A program made the position numbers and the translations under genes. From positions 121,840-185,839 of the forward strand of contig RCAB01000083.1 in assembly GCA_003640385.1 (NCBI GenBank): a stretch of DNA of 64,000 nucleotides, in the 5' to 3' direction. This document shows, piece by piece, positions 1 through 17,453 of this stretch (position 1 is the first letter of the stretch; every line of letters starts with the position of its first letter). A model generated the notes under the pieces. It had not been told where the DNA came from. It worked only from the letters and a program-made list of their open reading frames with translations, and did no database searches. Origin of the DNA: Setaria digitata. Taxonomy: Eukaryota > Nematoda > Chromadorea > Rhabditida > Setariidae.

Positions 1-2055
1 TATCTATTCATAGCTACTGCAGGTGGTATTTGATCCGAATATTTACTCTCTATCCGTCGTGTTTTAATCAGTTCTCTTTAAACACACACTCGAATATAAA
101 ATTAGAATTGAAGTATCAAATTATAATATTCATTCTCAAGCAGTACTTTTATAATATGGATAGCAAAGGTGAAATTAGATGTAAATCACAATTAGATGCT
201 TTCATACTGAAGCATCTCAGGAAGCGTTATGTACTGATATTGACTACATCAAGATATAAATAGCAGAATATAAGTATATTGGAAACGAATAGTACGTGAA
301 CCAGTTTGTGATTGAAATATAATCTTTCCGTTTACGAACAATTTCTGGAGAATTGAAATCATGAAATTACTGCGACCATTTCAAAGTACCTCTCAAATAC
401 TTCCAGGATCAAGCAAGTTGAATCCACACGAATACCTACCTCATCAACAAACCGACACACCAGCAGCACACTTCTGATATTTTCAAGCAAAAAATCGATT
501 TCAAAGCAATATTCCCTTAATTCTATGTATTTGATTACTTTCCAACGACGTCATCAATTCTTGTAATAGTAAGAGGAAAACAGAAATACATGTGGGAAGG
601 AACTAGTTGTTAAGTTGTAATTAATAAAGAAGCAACTACATCCCGTCCATACACCCAGTGATTTCAAACTTGCAAGTTATGAATCGTTTTTTTCTTCAAA
701 ATAAAGTATGCATTATAAGCATAAATGCTAAGTGGCATCAATCATTTGCAGCTTGAGTTGCAAAATTTCAAGGGAGTGTAAAACGATCAGTTCATCGATT
801 CAGTCATTCCCACTAACAATCAATTCAGCTTCCCAAAGAAAAATGCTGCAATGCTGGCCAAGATAAACTTATTTGTAAGTATCAAAGAATTCTGTAGAAA
901 CTTCGTTGCAAAAGTTAGGGGGAAATCGGAGTGAATTGAAGAAAAGAGAAGGAAAAAATGTGTTGGGAGAGTGAAAAAATGGCATGCAATAAGATATGCT
1001 TTTGCCAGTCTCATCACTGAAGTAGCACAACAAATCGATGGCCAACAGCATCTGTGTGCTTCGTTTTATTAAAACACAACAATATTATTAAATATTTCTA
1101 TGATAATTCCCGTGAAGTAAGAAATCATAACATTCTCGGTCCTGTCGCTGATGCCTAAATTCAGTCTAATCTCGGTTCCTATCAATTTGCGCTATTGTAG
1201 TCGAGAACAGAAAGAGACAAAGTATTATTATCAAGATGTTCAAGAGGTTCCACAGCAGCTTACCAACACTACAAATACTACATCAGTGTAATAGTCTCAT
1301 TACTATCCGTCTAAAAGCTTCTATTACTTGTTATTTTCCTGAGCAGTCGAAAGTCGGTACTGACTGATTACCATTATGATTGTATTATACATCGCAGGAT
1401 GCAACTGCCTTGAAAAGATATCTTTTTATCGTTTCAGAGTGGCCTTCAATTTACAGGCATCACGAAACATGTCATTACCAAAAGAGGTTGTGAAATATTA
1501 AATCCTTTATTTACTCGTCCAAACAAATAAACTGTCTAAATTCGTCCTTTCCCCTTTTCACTAGAAACCAATCAATGCAGTGATATGAACAAAAGAAAAC
1601 GATATGGCGTTTCAGTCACGGCCTCAAATTTCACCTCTCATAACTTACAAATACGCTAAAAATTAACAGTTATCCCTAAAATCCCAAATAAAACATGGCA
1701 TGCTCTAAGGTGCGAGCATCTGAAAGAAAAAAGGTTGAGAAAAAGAAAAAAAATTGCCGAAATTTTTAGAAAATTCAGCGTATTCATCTGAAAATTTTTA
1801 GTAAATTTTACTATCTACTGATTTAAAAATTGTCCTGCAGGCTGTTAAAACAATATCCAACTTTGTACATTAAAAACAGTAACAACAATGGAACAACACA
1901 AATATAAACTTCAACTATTTCGAAAATATATACAAATTTCTCGAAAATGTAATAAACTTTACAGTTTCCCTATGCTTTCGAAGCATATCTTAATATCATT
2001 GAGCTAAAAACCACCATGATCCAAAAATTTGAAACGAAACTATAAGGTAGACATG
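1..2055. other. Gene-free stretch downstream of SRP54
   Basis: No exon could be supported on either strand. The open frames are short, lack family resemblance and have no consistent splice context. One 38-codon ATG frame at 361-477 (+) has somewhat codon-like composition but no supporting features. The part nearest 2055 would hold the SRP54 3' UTR. An AATAAA on the minus strand at about 1506-1511 is roughly 545 nt past the stop, which is far for a nematode polyadenylation signal, so the true cleavage site is not settled. Confidence 0.5.
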
Positions 2056-6748
<4,693 letters not shown>

Positions 6749-9700
6749 TTAACAGTCGCTGGAACAGAATTTTGCAAGAATTTCACGAAATATTTGAGGT
6801 TTCCCTTTATAGAATTGCTGAATTCTGGGACTTTTCGAGCGCTCTTCGTGATCTGAGATATCCGAGTATACCTGTGAAAAACTTGATGATGCATTGAGCA
6901 GAGACTCTTTGGTGATGTTCTTTTCTGCTATCACTTGTTCTGAAATATCGTTCATCCTTGGTACTGCCGAAACTCGAAGTTTTTCACCGGAGATTAGTGG
7001 TCGTTGCTCGGACAATATGCTCGCACGAGTAGTCGCTTCCTTCTGAGACGCTGACGAGGGTAGTGATCTAAATCTAAGTTTACTTCAGAAGACTATTACG
7101 CTTGTCCACATTAGACGAAATAAGCGCTTCAGGCTTCACATCTGCTCTAGTCGACTTCTATTCTTATCATCTGGCTATGTTGCATGTCACTAGCAAGTGA
7201 ATATCAAAAGTGAAAACGTGCCTGTAGACATTGTAATTTTTGAAGGCTTTCCGTAAATCCAATAATGAACTTTGTCGTCTAGCATTCTTCTGGAAATCCT
7301 TACACTACAATCAGTTCTCAATTTCGGAATATGACAAGTCGTGTGTGACTAAGTTTTCATTCCGCGGGACACCACGACATGTGTAATTTGTAATTTGTTG
7401 CTGTATTTTTTAGCTTTGTTAGCGTCAGAAGTCATTGGAAGATTTAATTCCCAAGTACCTCCAGAGGATTAATACATTTTAATGGCAATTTCGCTAAGAT
7501 TGCTGGAAAAGTTGAAGATTTCGAATAAGCCTTATGGACATAAATTCTACGAATTTCTCACCAAAAGTAATCTAACCAAAAAAAAACTTACCTCGGCCAT
7601 TTGTTCCGAGTCGTCTGATTTTCCAGATGCTGGCAGATGTGAATGGTAAAGATGAAACATGCAAACAAATAAAGTTATGTTTTCAGCAGCATCCAAATTA
7701 CTTTTTTTAAGTGCTTGAAAGATTATTACAAAGGGAATATCAAGCTGCATTACTGAAAAATTTAATAAACTTACTTTAATTCATTGGAAATATTCGGTAC
7801 TTTATTGAGGAATGACATAGCACACGGTCGTGTATGAACTATTTTGGTGAGAAACACATAGAGAAACGGATTTGTAAATGCATTGATTGGGTAGAATAAT
7901 ACTAAAAATATTTTCGCCACACTGATACTAATGAGTGGATGTCCTACTGCAGCTGTGAAGCCTGTAAAAAGAGGGTGTGTTTGAGGACAGACGTAATTTC
8001 AAGGAATGCTTCAGTCACATTTTACTTTTTAATTGTTTGATAACCAATTAGTAGCGGAATGGATGAAAATTAAAAAGTAATCGACTAAAACTACTTTATT
8101 GGGTACTTTCAATTTAGGGGAGAGAAAGAATATTCAAGAATGAATTAATATTAGTCATACCGAAAAAAAGAGTCGGAAACCAGCAAAGCATTTCTGTGCC
8201 AATTAGTGTGGCCATTTTCAGGATAATTGGTCTGTCTTCCGGTCGTTTTGGCTGTTCCGGATCTCGAAGCATAATTACAATAAAACTATAGCTAATAGCC
8301 ATACCCAGGAATGCAAGCAAATTGAATAGTAAACTGGCAATCACATAAACCTATAAATGTAGGAAATTTTTTACTGTCCCATAAATTATTTATTAAAGTT
8401 AATCAATCTTTCCCTGTCATATAGCTAGAATTGTTTTGAATTTATTTCATATTAATATTACCAAGAATTTTTGACTGAGATCTAATATGCTTCGAAAATT
8501 TTTAAATTCAACTATTTAATTGTTTTACAGGAAAGAACGGATACCCGATCAAAGTTATCTTCGATTGAAAGAGGCAGACATACGCTGGTACTTTTATACG
8601 TAGATACACCTAAAATTGGCAGTACTGCCATCGTAAATGCTATAATATATGCCACGATCATCATCATTATCGCAGTTCTCATCCGTAATCTTTTTCCGTA
8701 AAAGGCATTCCTGATAAAAGGAAAGGGTACTCTTGACAATAAAAAAAAGTCATTTGTGATGATAGAAAAGGAATGAGCATTTTTTAGGACCTAGAACGAA
8801 AACATTTTTTTATGGCACTTAAACTTTTTGCTAAATTTGTTCGCTTTTTGTCTTACAATTATCACCTAATGTCATTAAAACGTATCTACCTGATATTATA
8901 GTACATATCAAAAGCAATTAAGAACATGGACATGATAGATATTTCGGAGCTGAAAACAGAAATAAAACCGGCTATATTACAACCAACACCGGTTTGCCAA
9001 GCAACCGCATAGTTATAATATTCATTCGATGTCTTATAGTCTGCTACTGCCAATACACCTAGATAAACACCTGAAATGTTGCTATATTTTATCACTATCA
9101 AATATCACTGTTAATGCATTAATCAGACTATTGAATATATCTGTAATATCTACTTTTTACTATCAGGTTAAATGGTGGAATCTGAGAACCCAAAGAACGA
9201 GGAACGTATTCCTTCACTATTCCACAAACTTGTGCTTCTTAAATGTGTAGCAACTGGTTTTGTATCTTTACGAAAGAAAAAGCTAGCTAAGACATTTACT
9301 AGTTTAGAGACGTAGTTCAGACTATTTGTTTTATTTCAAATTATGAAATATACAAATACTATCTTATTTATTTTCTAATTAGTAGATAATGTTATTAATT
9401 AATAAATTACTAGTAACCTGTGAGCAAATCAGCGGCAGATAAATTGGCCATGAAGAAATAATGCACTTGCATTCTTTTCTGCCTCATTTGGCACAACACA
9501 ATCCATACGCCAACGTTACCAACAATAGCCGAAATCCATACAAACCATATTGCCCAACGTAAAAAATCGTACCTAACATGTGTTAAACTAAGCTTAGCAC
9601 GCGAGAATCACTCTAGTTCATCACTCTGGATTAGTATGGAATGATATGCTCAGCTAACATTGCTTTAACCAACGTATTCTGATTTGATGAATACAATTAT

Positions 9701-12700
9701 CAATTAATTTGCAAACTTTCCAGTAATACAGAAAAATTTTTAAGGATATACCCGATGACATCTTCACAAGGATTCAGTGCGTTTGGCATCGGAGTGCATT
9801 GGATGGAAGCAAAGAAATCGCTTACAGCACTCGATGTACAGTTGAATGTCGTCAGAAGTCCAACGTCGGCATCCTCAAATTCTGGTTCCAGTAGCGTGTC
9901 CCAGTCATCGTCTATCTGAAAATTAGATATAACGCAAGACTTTACAAATTCAAACGATGTTTGCTTGCAAAGAGGATTTTACTGTGAACATATGAAATTC
10001 TCCCGTTACTGAAAATAGTTATGCAAACATAAATACCTCGATAGTAATATTTCCAGCGTTGACAGAATCGAACCATTGTAAAAGATCGGAGAAGTCCAAC
10101 GGATTCTCTCGTGATTCTTGCGGTAATAATACTGACCGATCGTTTACTGACCTTGATGAATGTCGTCGCAGACGATTCATTTTATGGGTTGATTTGGCAG
10201 AACATTCACGATTGCGAATCTCTTCCAGATTTTTGGTATACTTTTCACCAGCTGTACTGATTTCTTTTGAGGCATACTGCAAATAACGGATTTTAAATGT
10301 GAACGTATTCTGAATGCTTTTGAAGCGTCTTACTTTTCCAAAATCCACTTCAATTTTGGATCGAAAAGCTTTCCTTGTGCTTATTATTGTTTCAGTAATA
10401 AGTGATATATTAGGGAGAAAAATAGTAAATCTTGTAAATCCTAAAAACATAAAGAAAAGAAAGAAATCTAGATGATTTTTTATTTGATCGGTAAAGAATT
10501 ATGATATCTTTTAAGTATGAGGTAAATTTCATGTAGCTAAAATTTCTCTTTTCCTTCTCCAACGATTGATTTAATAAAGTGTGGAAGAATATAATGAAGA
10601 GAAGAATATGTGGATAAAACTGCCTGATGATTATTTCAAAAAGTTTTCTTTACATATTGAATTTGAAAAAAAATTACCTTAAATAAACAGCAATGGTAAG
10701 GATAGGTGAACTGAACTTTTTTAAGTGATATAAATGCCAAAATTGGAGGCAATTTTTTAAGCTGCTTTGTATCTTCCAATTTCAAGCTTTCTAAATGAGA
10801 CAAGCCAGTTGTTGGAAGTTCCGTAATACCAGTACGAGAAAGATCACTGAAGCAAACTCAGTTTCAACCGATTTAACAAACAGAATGAGAAAATTTATCT
10901 AAACGTGCGATTTTGGTAAAAATTCTGTGAAGAAAAAGTTAGATTTCTAATCTTATCATTTAAAATATATCAAATGAAACAAAGGAGAAAACGCTCCGAA
11001 ACACTGAAGAGATATCATCGATGAATTTTCAAGCACTTACAGTCGTTTGATAAATGATATGCCAGCAAAGGTGTCGATTGAAAGACGCTTAAGTTCTAAA
11101 TTGTCATTTAGTTTTCTATAAAAAAAAGAAAAGAGTGTGAATCATTAATAGCATTCAAACATGAAAATCATATATACACTCGAAACAATGTGATTGTTTG
11201 CTTTCAAAGGTTATATATTTCAATTCTCATCCACCAAAACATACAGCAATGAAAATCGGCAATTCGCGAATATATGACTTCCAATTTCTCGCAAATTATT
11301 GTTATTAAGACGAATTTTATTAGCATGAACAGATCGAAGTTGACCATCCCCCAAATATTCGATTTGGTTAAAGGAGAAATCGATCACTTCCATTGCTAAT
11401 CGATGTTTTGGTGTCATTTCCAGTGTTGGCATGCGCACCAGACCATTATTGCTCATCATCCGGAAAAATGATTCGCATTATTATCATCAGCCCGAAAGTG
11501 ATCATTACTAATGTCTTCAATCAGTCATCCAGAAAAAACTTCGTATAAATGTATATGCTTGTTATTATTGCTTATAAATAAAGGAGCATGTTTCTCGACT
11601 AAGCACAGAAAATCTGCTTTGGAATGATCTGGAAATTTCACATACTTACAACGTTAAGATTCTCGTGTTATTAATGAGTAGAATGCCGGTCACTTCTTTT
11701 AAGTTCTTACAGCCACTGACAGATCTAAATTAGACAGAAACAACCATCAACTCAACACTTTTCACTTTTTGCTTTATGAAGTACTAAACTGATTAACATG
11801 AAATACGTTGAAACCTGAACTAACAGTTTGCCAAGATTAGATAGTTTTCCAAATGCATCTGCGTTTATTGATTGCAATGCATCAGAATCTTCGATTACGC
11901 TGTAATCAATTTGATAAATTTAATAAATTACAATCTTTCTTTTTTGAATTTAAGATTGATTCTTGGTATCTGTATAAACTTTCATTTGTATTAACGTTGA
12001 TGAAACTGTAAATTTTACTTAAAAAAACAAGACATTGCAATATTTGCATAGTTGGAAAGATAGGAAGATGAATAAAAGAAGAAGAGAAACAAACATTTCT
12101 TCCAGATGCTGATACCTACTAAAAGCATTCTCGAGAATATGACTGATGCCTACATTGTAAAGTAACCTGAAGCAAAAAAATATTATTTCAAGATTGCTAA
12201 AAAAAAAAAAAACATCGCTTCCATTTCCTTACCTCACTTTCTAGGAAGTTTAGATGAAACACTCCACATATGGAAAATAAAAACCAGTTATCTTCCTAGA
12301 ATAATTTCTTATAAAACAATAAGTATCTCGTTGCTGCGACTGATTTTTAAAGACGAAAAAACTAACAGACGGCGGACATTAACAGTTAGATTTTCCGGTA
12401 TTTCGGTAACCGACTGGCCAACACAACAACATTTCGGTTCACTTATAAAGATTGTACAGCTACATCCACGTTCCACACGACAAACTTTCTCATACCTTAA
12501 CGAACAGTGACCAACTGAGAAAGACTTCTTGTATTTTACAAAAAGAAGTGTAATAATTCGAAAATTGAAATTAAATTTCCAAATTATTCCTATAAAACGT
12601 TAATTTAGGATATTTTATGTGTAGTTTGCATCATCATCACCACCTCGCCCTCTATCTCCTCCTCTGTTTACCGTACTTCTTGACTGTTGATAAAACTACA

Positions 12701-12908
12701 CATTAAACATTTAGGTAAAAAGGCAATCATATACAACAAGTATCAATAATTATTGTTCCTGCTAATTAAGCTATTATTAGTAATTTAGTGTTGAATATTT
12801 TTCGAACTAAAAAATAAAAAAGCAGCTTAATCGATACCATTTCAAATCCTGAACAATCGCACCGTCAAAGAATATGAGAATGATAAGAGCTGAAAGAAAG
12901 TGATACAT
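6749..12908 (-). CDS. fshr-1: FSHR-1-type leucine-rich-repeat GPCR (glycoprotein hormone receptor family)
   Basis: This is a plasma-membrane receptor of the LGR family, closest to vertebrate FSH/TSH/LH receptors and C. elegans FSHR-1. Proposed exons (minus, 5' to 3'): 12863-12908 (signal peptide, tentative), 12367-12514, 12095-12166, 11825-11899, 11650-11724, 11245-11460, 11041-11115, 10678-10846, 10037-10276, 9752-9915, 9418-9572, 8890-9070, 8545-8710, 8161-8350, 7775-7961, 6749-7067. They total 2478 nt, about 825 residues. Seen: a Cys-rich LRR cap (GCSC, KCCC); LRR exons of 72 or 75 nt plus one of 216 nt; the family hinge signature YPYHCC at about 284-289; an acidic hinge (CEDVIGYDFLRW); WQTGVGC at the start of TM3; VCLPL in extracellular loop 2; and NPFLY in TM7 at about 688-692. 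The Ser-rich tail ends SSDC. Joins are in phase. The acceptor of exon 11245-11460 is CCG rather than CAG (see findings). In C. elegans FSHR-1 acts in innate immunity, stress and germline or neuromuscular signalling. Family assignment is very secure; the first exon is not. Confidence 0.93.
12863..12908 (-). CDS. fshr-1: Tentative first (signal-peptide) exon of the FSHR-1-type receptor
   Basis: The frame opens MYHFLSALIILIFFD, a basic-poor but clearly hydrophobic leader. It ends with one leftover base at a GTGCGA donor (12861-12862), which is the phase required by the next exon starting at 12514. It is the nearest signal-peptide-like frame upstream of the Cys-rich LRR cap. The donor is not a strong consensus and no trans-splice acceptor was recognised just upstream, so this exon is a proposal. 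A read-through of the same frame (adding GAIVQDLKW) leaves the wrong phase. Confidence 0.5.
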
Positions 12909-14456
12909 AATCGTTCCATCTCATAAGGTGTCAAACACTGCACTCAGCTGGGTAGCAGTGATAATGTACACAGTTTTTATCAGTTCCATACCTCAAATGT
13001 GGTGAACTTCTTTTTCTTTTTTAAAAAAAGAAATATTCTTGTGTTAACGAGTAATTAGAGCGAAAGTTGGGAGAATTCGTATACAATGAATTTTTTATTG
13101 CACACACCGAATGATAACGGATTTTCTTGCAAAAGTGTTAAATTCGACCCAAAGATGCAAACTATTCTAATTAAATGAAGCTTGAAGAAGTGATAAAAGC
13201 ATGCCAATTTCTTTTCTATTCTAAGAAAATTCTTTTTTTTTTAAGGTCAAAGCAAACAGGTATTATTTGGTCACAACTGTGTTGACTAATGGCAGTTAAA
13301 CAGTTGTTAAATAAATTTTGGAAAAATAAGATGAAGTTAAGCAGTATGAAAATAAAAGCAAAACATCTTTTGAAAGATCTAAAAGAAAACATGAAAAATA
13401 CAACTATAGAAATTTTTTGTTTCTCTCGAATTCAAATCAATTTCTAAAAAATGTAAAATAGAATGTGACTGATAAATATTTGATAGACGATCATTAAAAC
13501 GACCGGAAAAGGAAAGGAATTGAAGAGGCAATGTTATTTTGAGAACTAAATTTCCTTGTTAAAGCATTATTATCATCTATCAAACATCCATCCATTCAAT
13601 CTAAGCTAACTTTTCTTTAAAAATACTTCTGCAAAAATTCTGGAATACTTGGAAAGTCGTGAGATACCAAAGAATACCTCGGGATTCACCCACACAGAAA
13701 ATAACCATCTCTTTCTCTCCCTCTCTCTCTTCTCGAAGTTCATTTAGAAAAATAACGATGCAAACTTTTTCTTGTTAACCTCTCTAATACGCCAGACTTT
13801 GTGACAGTTCTTCAACACGTGTAACTTCCTTCGTCCTCACCGTTAGGGATTTCATTCGAGAGAGAGGGGAAAAGAAAGATGGTATTTATTATTCCTTCAA
13901 ATTACTATATGTCACGTTGTGTCATAATTAAATTAAGGTAGTTTTCAAATATATTTCAACGAATCGATGAAATGGAATAATGTGGACAGACAGGAAAAGA
14001 TGATTAATATGATGCGACAGTGAAAGGGAGAGGAGAGAGACGAATGATGTAGTACATAATTGAACTGAGACCTTTCATGATGCATTAACTCAGCAAATTA
14101 GAACAGATCGTCGTTTGTTACATTCTTTCATGTTTGTCTCGACCATTTTATAACAACTCCACAAAATCAATATCATTCTTATCAGCATCGCGTTAAGTCA
14201 ATATCACTTCTATCGGTATCATAATAAATCAGTGTCGCACTTATCACTGTCGTAATAACAAGATCAACCCCTTCTTGAATCAATACTACTCTTTTCAATA
14301 TAGAATTAGATACCTGTTGCTTAATTGCTTACTGCAATATCAAAATTGAGTTCCTCAGCCAACTTAATTAAGGTATTTCTTTTAAGCACAAAAATGGTGT
14401 AAAATGATCTGGATCATTAGCATTATTATTTGAACTAGTGCAACAGTATATCTATT

Positions 14457-14860
14457 GCTAAGAAAAACAATAACAGCAATAGTAATGGCGATGATAATGC
14501 CATTGATAATAACAATAACGATAAAATTAATAGTAATAAATAAAAAAGACCGAATTAACGTCCTGGTGTGGGGATACAGTGAATAAATTCATATTATTGA
14601 TTTCCTGCATATTAAAACAATTAAAGTTTATGTGAACTTCATTTCCCTTTTATTTTAATGTTTTTCATTCGATTAAGAAGTGCGACGATAGCAGCAACAT
14701 CATCCATCATTATTACTATTATCATTTATCATCATCACTACTGTCATCACTATCATCATTATTGTTATTATAATAGCTATCGCTATTGTTACCAACATTA
14801 TTATCATCCTTATTAACAGTACAGCAGAAATGAGACCGTCTGCTGCATAACAGCAACAAC
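14457..14860. repeat. Degenerate trinucleotide low-complexity region
   Basis: Interrupted runs of AAT/GAT/AAC triplets (14457-14545) and ATC/ATT triplets (14695-14790) are spread through non-coding sequence. Similar interrupted triplet patches recur at 22256-22480 and 38228-38330. They look like decayed microsatellites. Confidence 0.7.
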
Positions 14861-17258
14861 AGTAATGGTAGCAGAAAAATTAAAATGAATTCAAAGGATC
14901 TGAAGGAGATCTTGACTGCCATGATGCATCATGTCTAAGTAGTTATGAGATAGTTATAATTTTATTCATGGAAGCAGTCAGTGGGTTGTTTATTTATAAG
15001 TTGATTGTTGTCTTGATGCACAGTGCACAATCAAAGATTTTTATTTAACCAGTGAACGGAGTGTAATCCGGTCATGCCGATATTGCCAAGCCAGTTAAGA
15101 TATACAGTAACGCTTCCTTATTTAACTTTATTTTTTCATTGCTTTGTTATCCATTTTTTCTTGCGAAGACTTCATCGAAACTAGAATGAAAGAAGTAAGA
15201 AAGGAAAAGTTTTTCTCTTTATTGTATTTTATTGTTCAGTATGTTTGCGCTTCGTGTGGCTGATTTTTCAAAATACAAAATCCAAATTCCCTTTTTCCTT
15301 GGCCAAATTTAAGACATTCAGTTGTAAACGATTTTAGAAAAGTTGCTCTAATTCAAATATTTGCTATCCAAGGGCATTTTTGGTTTCGTATATTTACATT
15401 TGATCGAAATGTTCTAATTGCAAAATTGAAGACAAAAAGTTAGGAGTACTTGGAAAAAGATCTTGGATAGAATCTCTAGAAGAAGCTATCAGACCGGAAA
15501 ATCCAGGAACACTTTAGGAGTGCATCTCAAATTCTGATGCACTCTAATTTACGGATAGTTTCAAAAAATATATAACTTAAGTGTGCATCAAATTCATAAT
15601 TTGAATACAGAAAAGAAGGGAAACAATGAATTCTTTGTGCCATTACTAGCCATTTGGCTTTATACATTCATAAAAAGAGGACCAAAAGATATTCTGGCTA
15701 GAATAAAAAGTTGTAATTTTATTGGCTAAACAAGACGAGAGTAGGGGCCAACAATTTTAGAATTTTTCGAGACAAAACTTGTTTGAAGTGGGCGTATCAT
15801 TGCAGTAAGATTGAAAAAGACCGAAGAATAATGTCTCGCTCAATGACCATGTAAATTAGTAAAGTTTAAATCACAATGCAAACAAAACATAAAATTTTCC
15901 TTTAATAATGAATTTTATCATTTTGTAGGTGATGATATTCTCGTAAATAATTGATAAGTTGTCAAATATTAAGGAATTCTGAAATAAACAGTGCCTAACC
16001 TCTTTAAGCAAACCTTTAAATCCGAAACAGCAATCTGATTTATGCAATTCATTCGCAAATATATTTGGCATTCACATCTTGTACAGACAACTTTTTATTA
16101 TTTAAAGCTGATTATCACCAATTCCTTTATTTTCGATTCAAAAATGTCTTGGCACCCTACCAGTTTTTATCCTTCAAAATTTAAATTACCATAACTTTAG
16201 TTGGCATTATTTCAACGGTTCCCTAAAACATCAAATGAACTGAGAGAATGAAATGACATAAGAGATTTTCACCTTCCAGACAATATTCAAATAGGTATAT
16301 GATAAAGCTAATAAACTAATTAAAGTTAGAAGACTAGTATGATAACCAGAGACGGTCTACTAATTGTATAAATATTGTATTATATTATCATTTTAATTAC
16401 ATAGTCTAGAGCAGATCAAAGCCAGAGAAATTTATTATTTTTTCCTTTTATTTCAGCATTGTAATTTTTTATTTTATTCTTTTTAACATTCTCATTTTAA
16501 CAAACTATATACAGGTAGTGACTGCTCATACAAAATCCTTGCAAGCGTAAGTTTTAATTCTCGTTGAAACTAAAACATAATAATTTAATACAAGTGCTAA
16601 AATTATACTTTTTTAATAAACTTAATTGAAAATTGTCCTTTTTTAACTGCTCACTTAATTAACGTGAATTAGTTATTTGGATTGCATGATACTTTGATGT
16701 GATTTGATATGATTCATTTTGTTGTTTTCCTAGGATCCACAATTGTTCCGCTTAACTATTTAAGTTCCAACTTCTTAGTTACTCAATTTAAGCGCTTAAT
16801 TAATTTTAATACAAATTATTACAATAATCATATGGAACTATTTATAAGCCAAGAAATTTCTCAAGAAAAAGTGAACATTCTGATAATATTCACAATCAAA
16901 CCTGCTTCATTTCTGCATTTTCTTACAAATAAGCAAATCGACAGCTTGACTTAGAGTTCAATCTTTGGTTACGACTTGAGTTGAAATCAAGCTCAAAATG
17001 TTTTGTGAAGCAATCTTAACCCAAAAAGCACCAATTTGAAAGCGATGCAAAGAATGAATTTTAAGCCAAGTGGCACTGTGGAATAAATCAGAGACAGGCT
17101 AATTAGCTGGTGAATTAAACGAATTGATTAGACTTATGAGCATCGTTTGCTGAATATTTCAAGAATGAAGCATAACTTTATAACATAATTTCGGGTTGAA
17201 ATTGGTAATCATTATCATTATATTTGAAAAAATAAAAAAGATTAAATCCAATAAACGC

Positions 17259-17264
17259 TTTATT
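17259..17264 (-). terminator. Candidate polyadenylation signal of the globin gene
   Basis: AATAAA on the minus strand, about 190 nt beyond the globin stop codon at 17454-17456. No nearer canonical hexamer was seen. The call is position and motif only. Confidence 0.45.
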
Positions 17265-17453
17265 TACAGTTCGTTTGCATCATATACTGTATTTTGTTAT
17301 GGAAGTTATTCTTTCTCCATTCATACAAACTTGGTTCAAGTTTACTCTTCAAGAAGATTCCATGTGCAGATGCAAGTAAATAAGCACTAATATTTACAGA
17401 CTAGTAATTTAATGGGATTGAAACAATAGAAAATGGAAAAAGATTTGAACATT

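Larger units (their letters stand above)
12909..17453. other. Intergenic DNA between the globin and receptor genes
   Basis: No gene is supported. The stretch would carry the receptor promoter on its left side and the globin 3' UTR on its right. It holds CT-rich microsatellites near 13710-13736, GA-rich patches near 13857-13880 and 14020-14041, and triplet-type low-complexity DNA at 14457-14545 and 14695-14860. A 66-codon minus-strand frame at 14722-14922 is mostly encoded by the triplet repeat (Asn/Asp runs) and is not counted as a gene. Confidence 0.5.

Noticed and set aside
11464..11530. Frame reading EDISNDHFRADDNNANHF just upstream of the receptor LRR exon, suggesting a longer exon with a frameshift.
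   Set aside because: The exon length of 216 nt and the family spacing are already satisfied by a start at 11460; the upstream frame stops at a TGA and adds residues with no counterpart in the family.
14722..14922. 66-codon minus-strand frame with a hydrophobic start and an Asn/Asp-rich tail.
   Set aside because: The tail is the translation of a degenerate ATC/ATT triplet repeat and there is no splice or family support.
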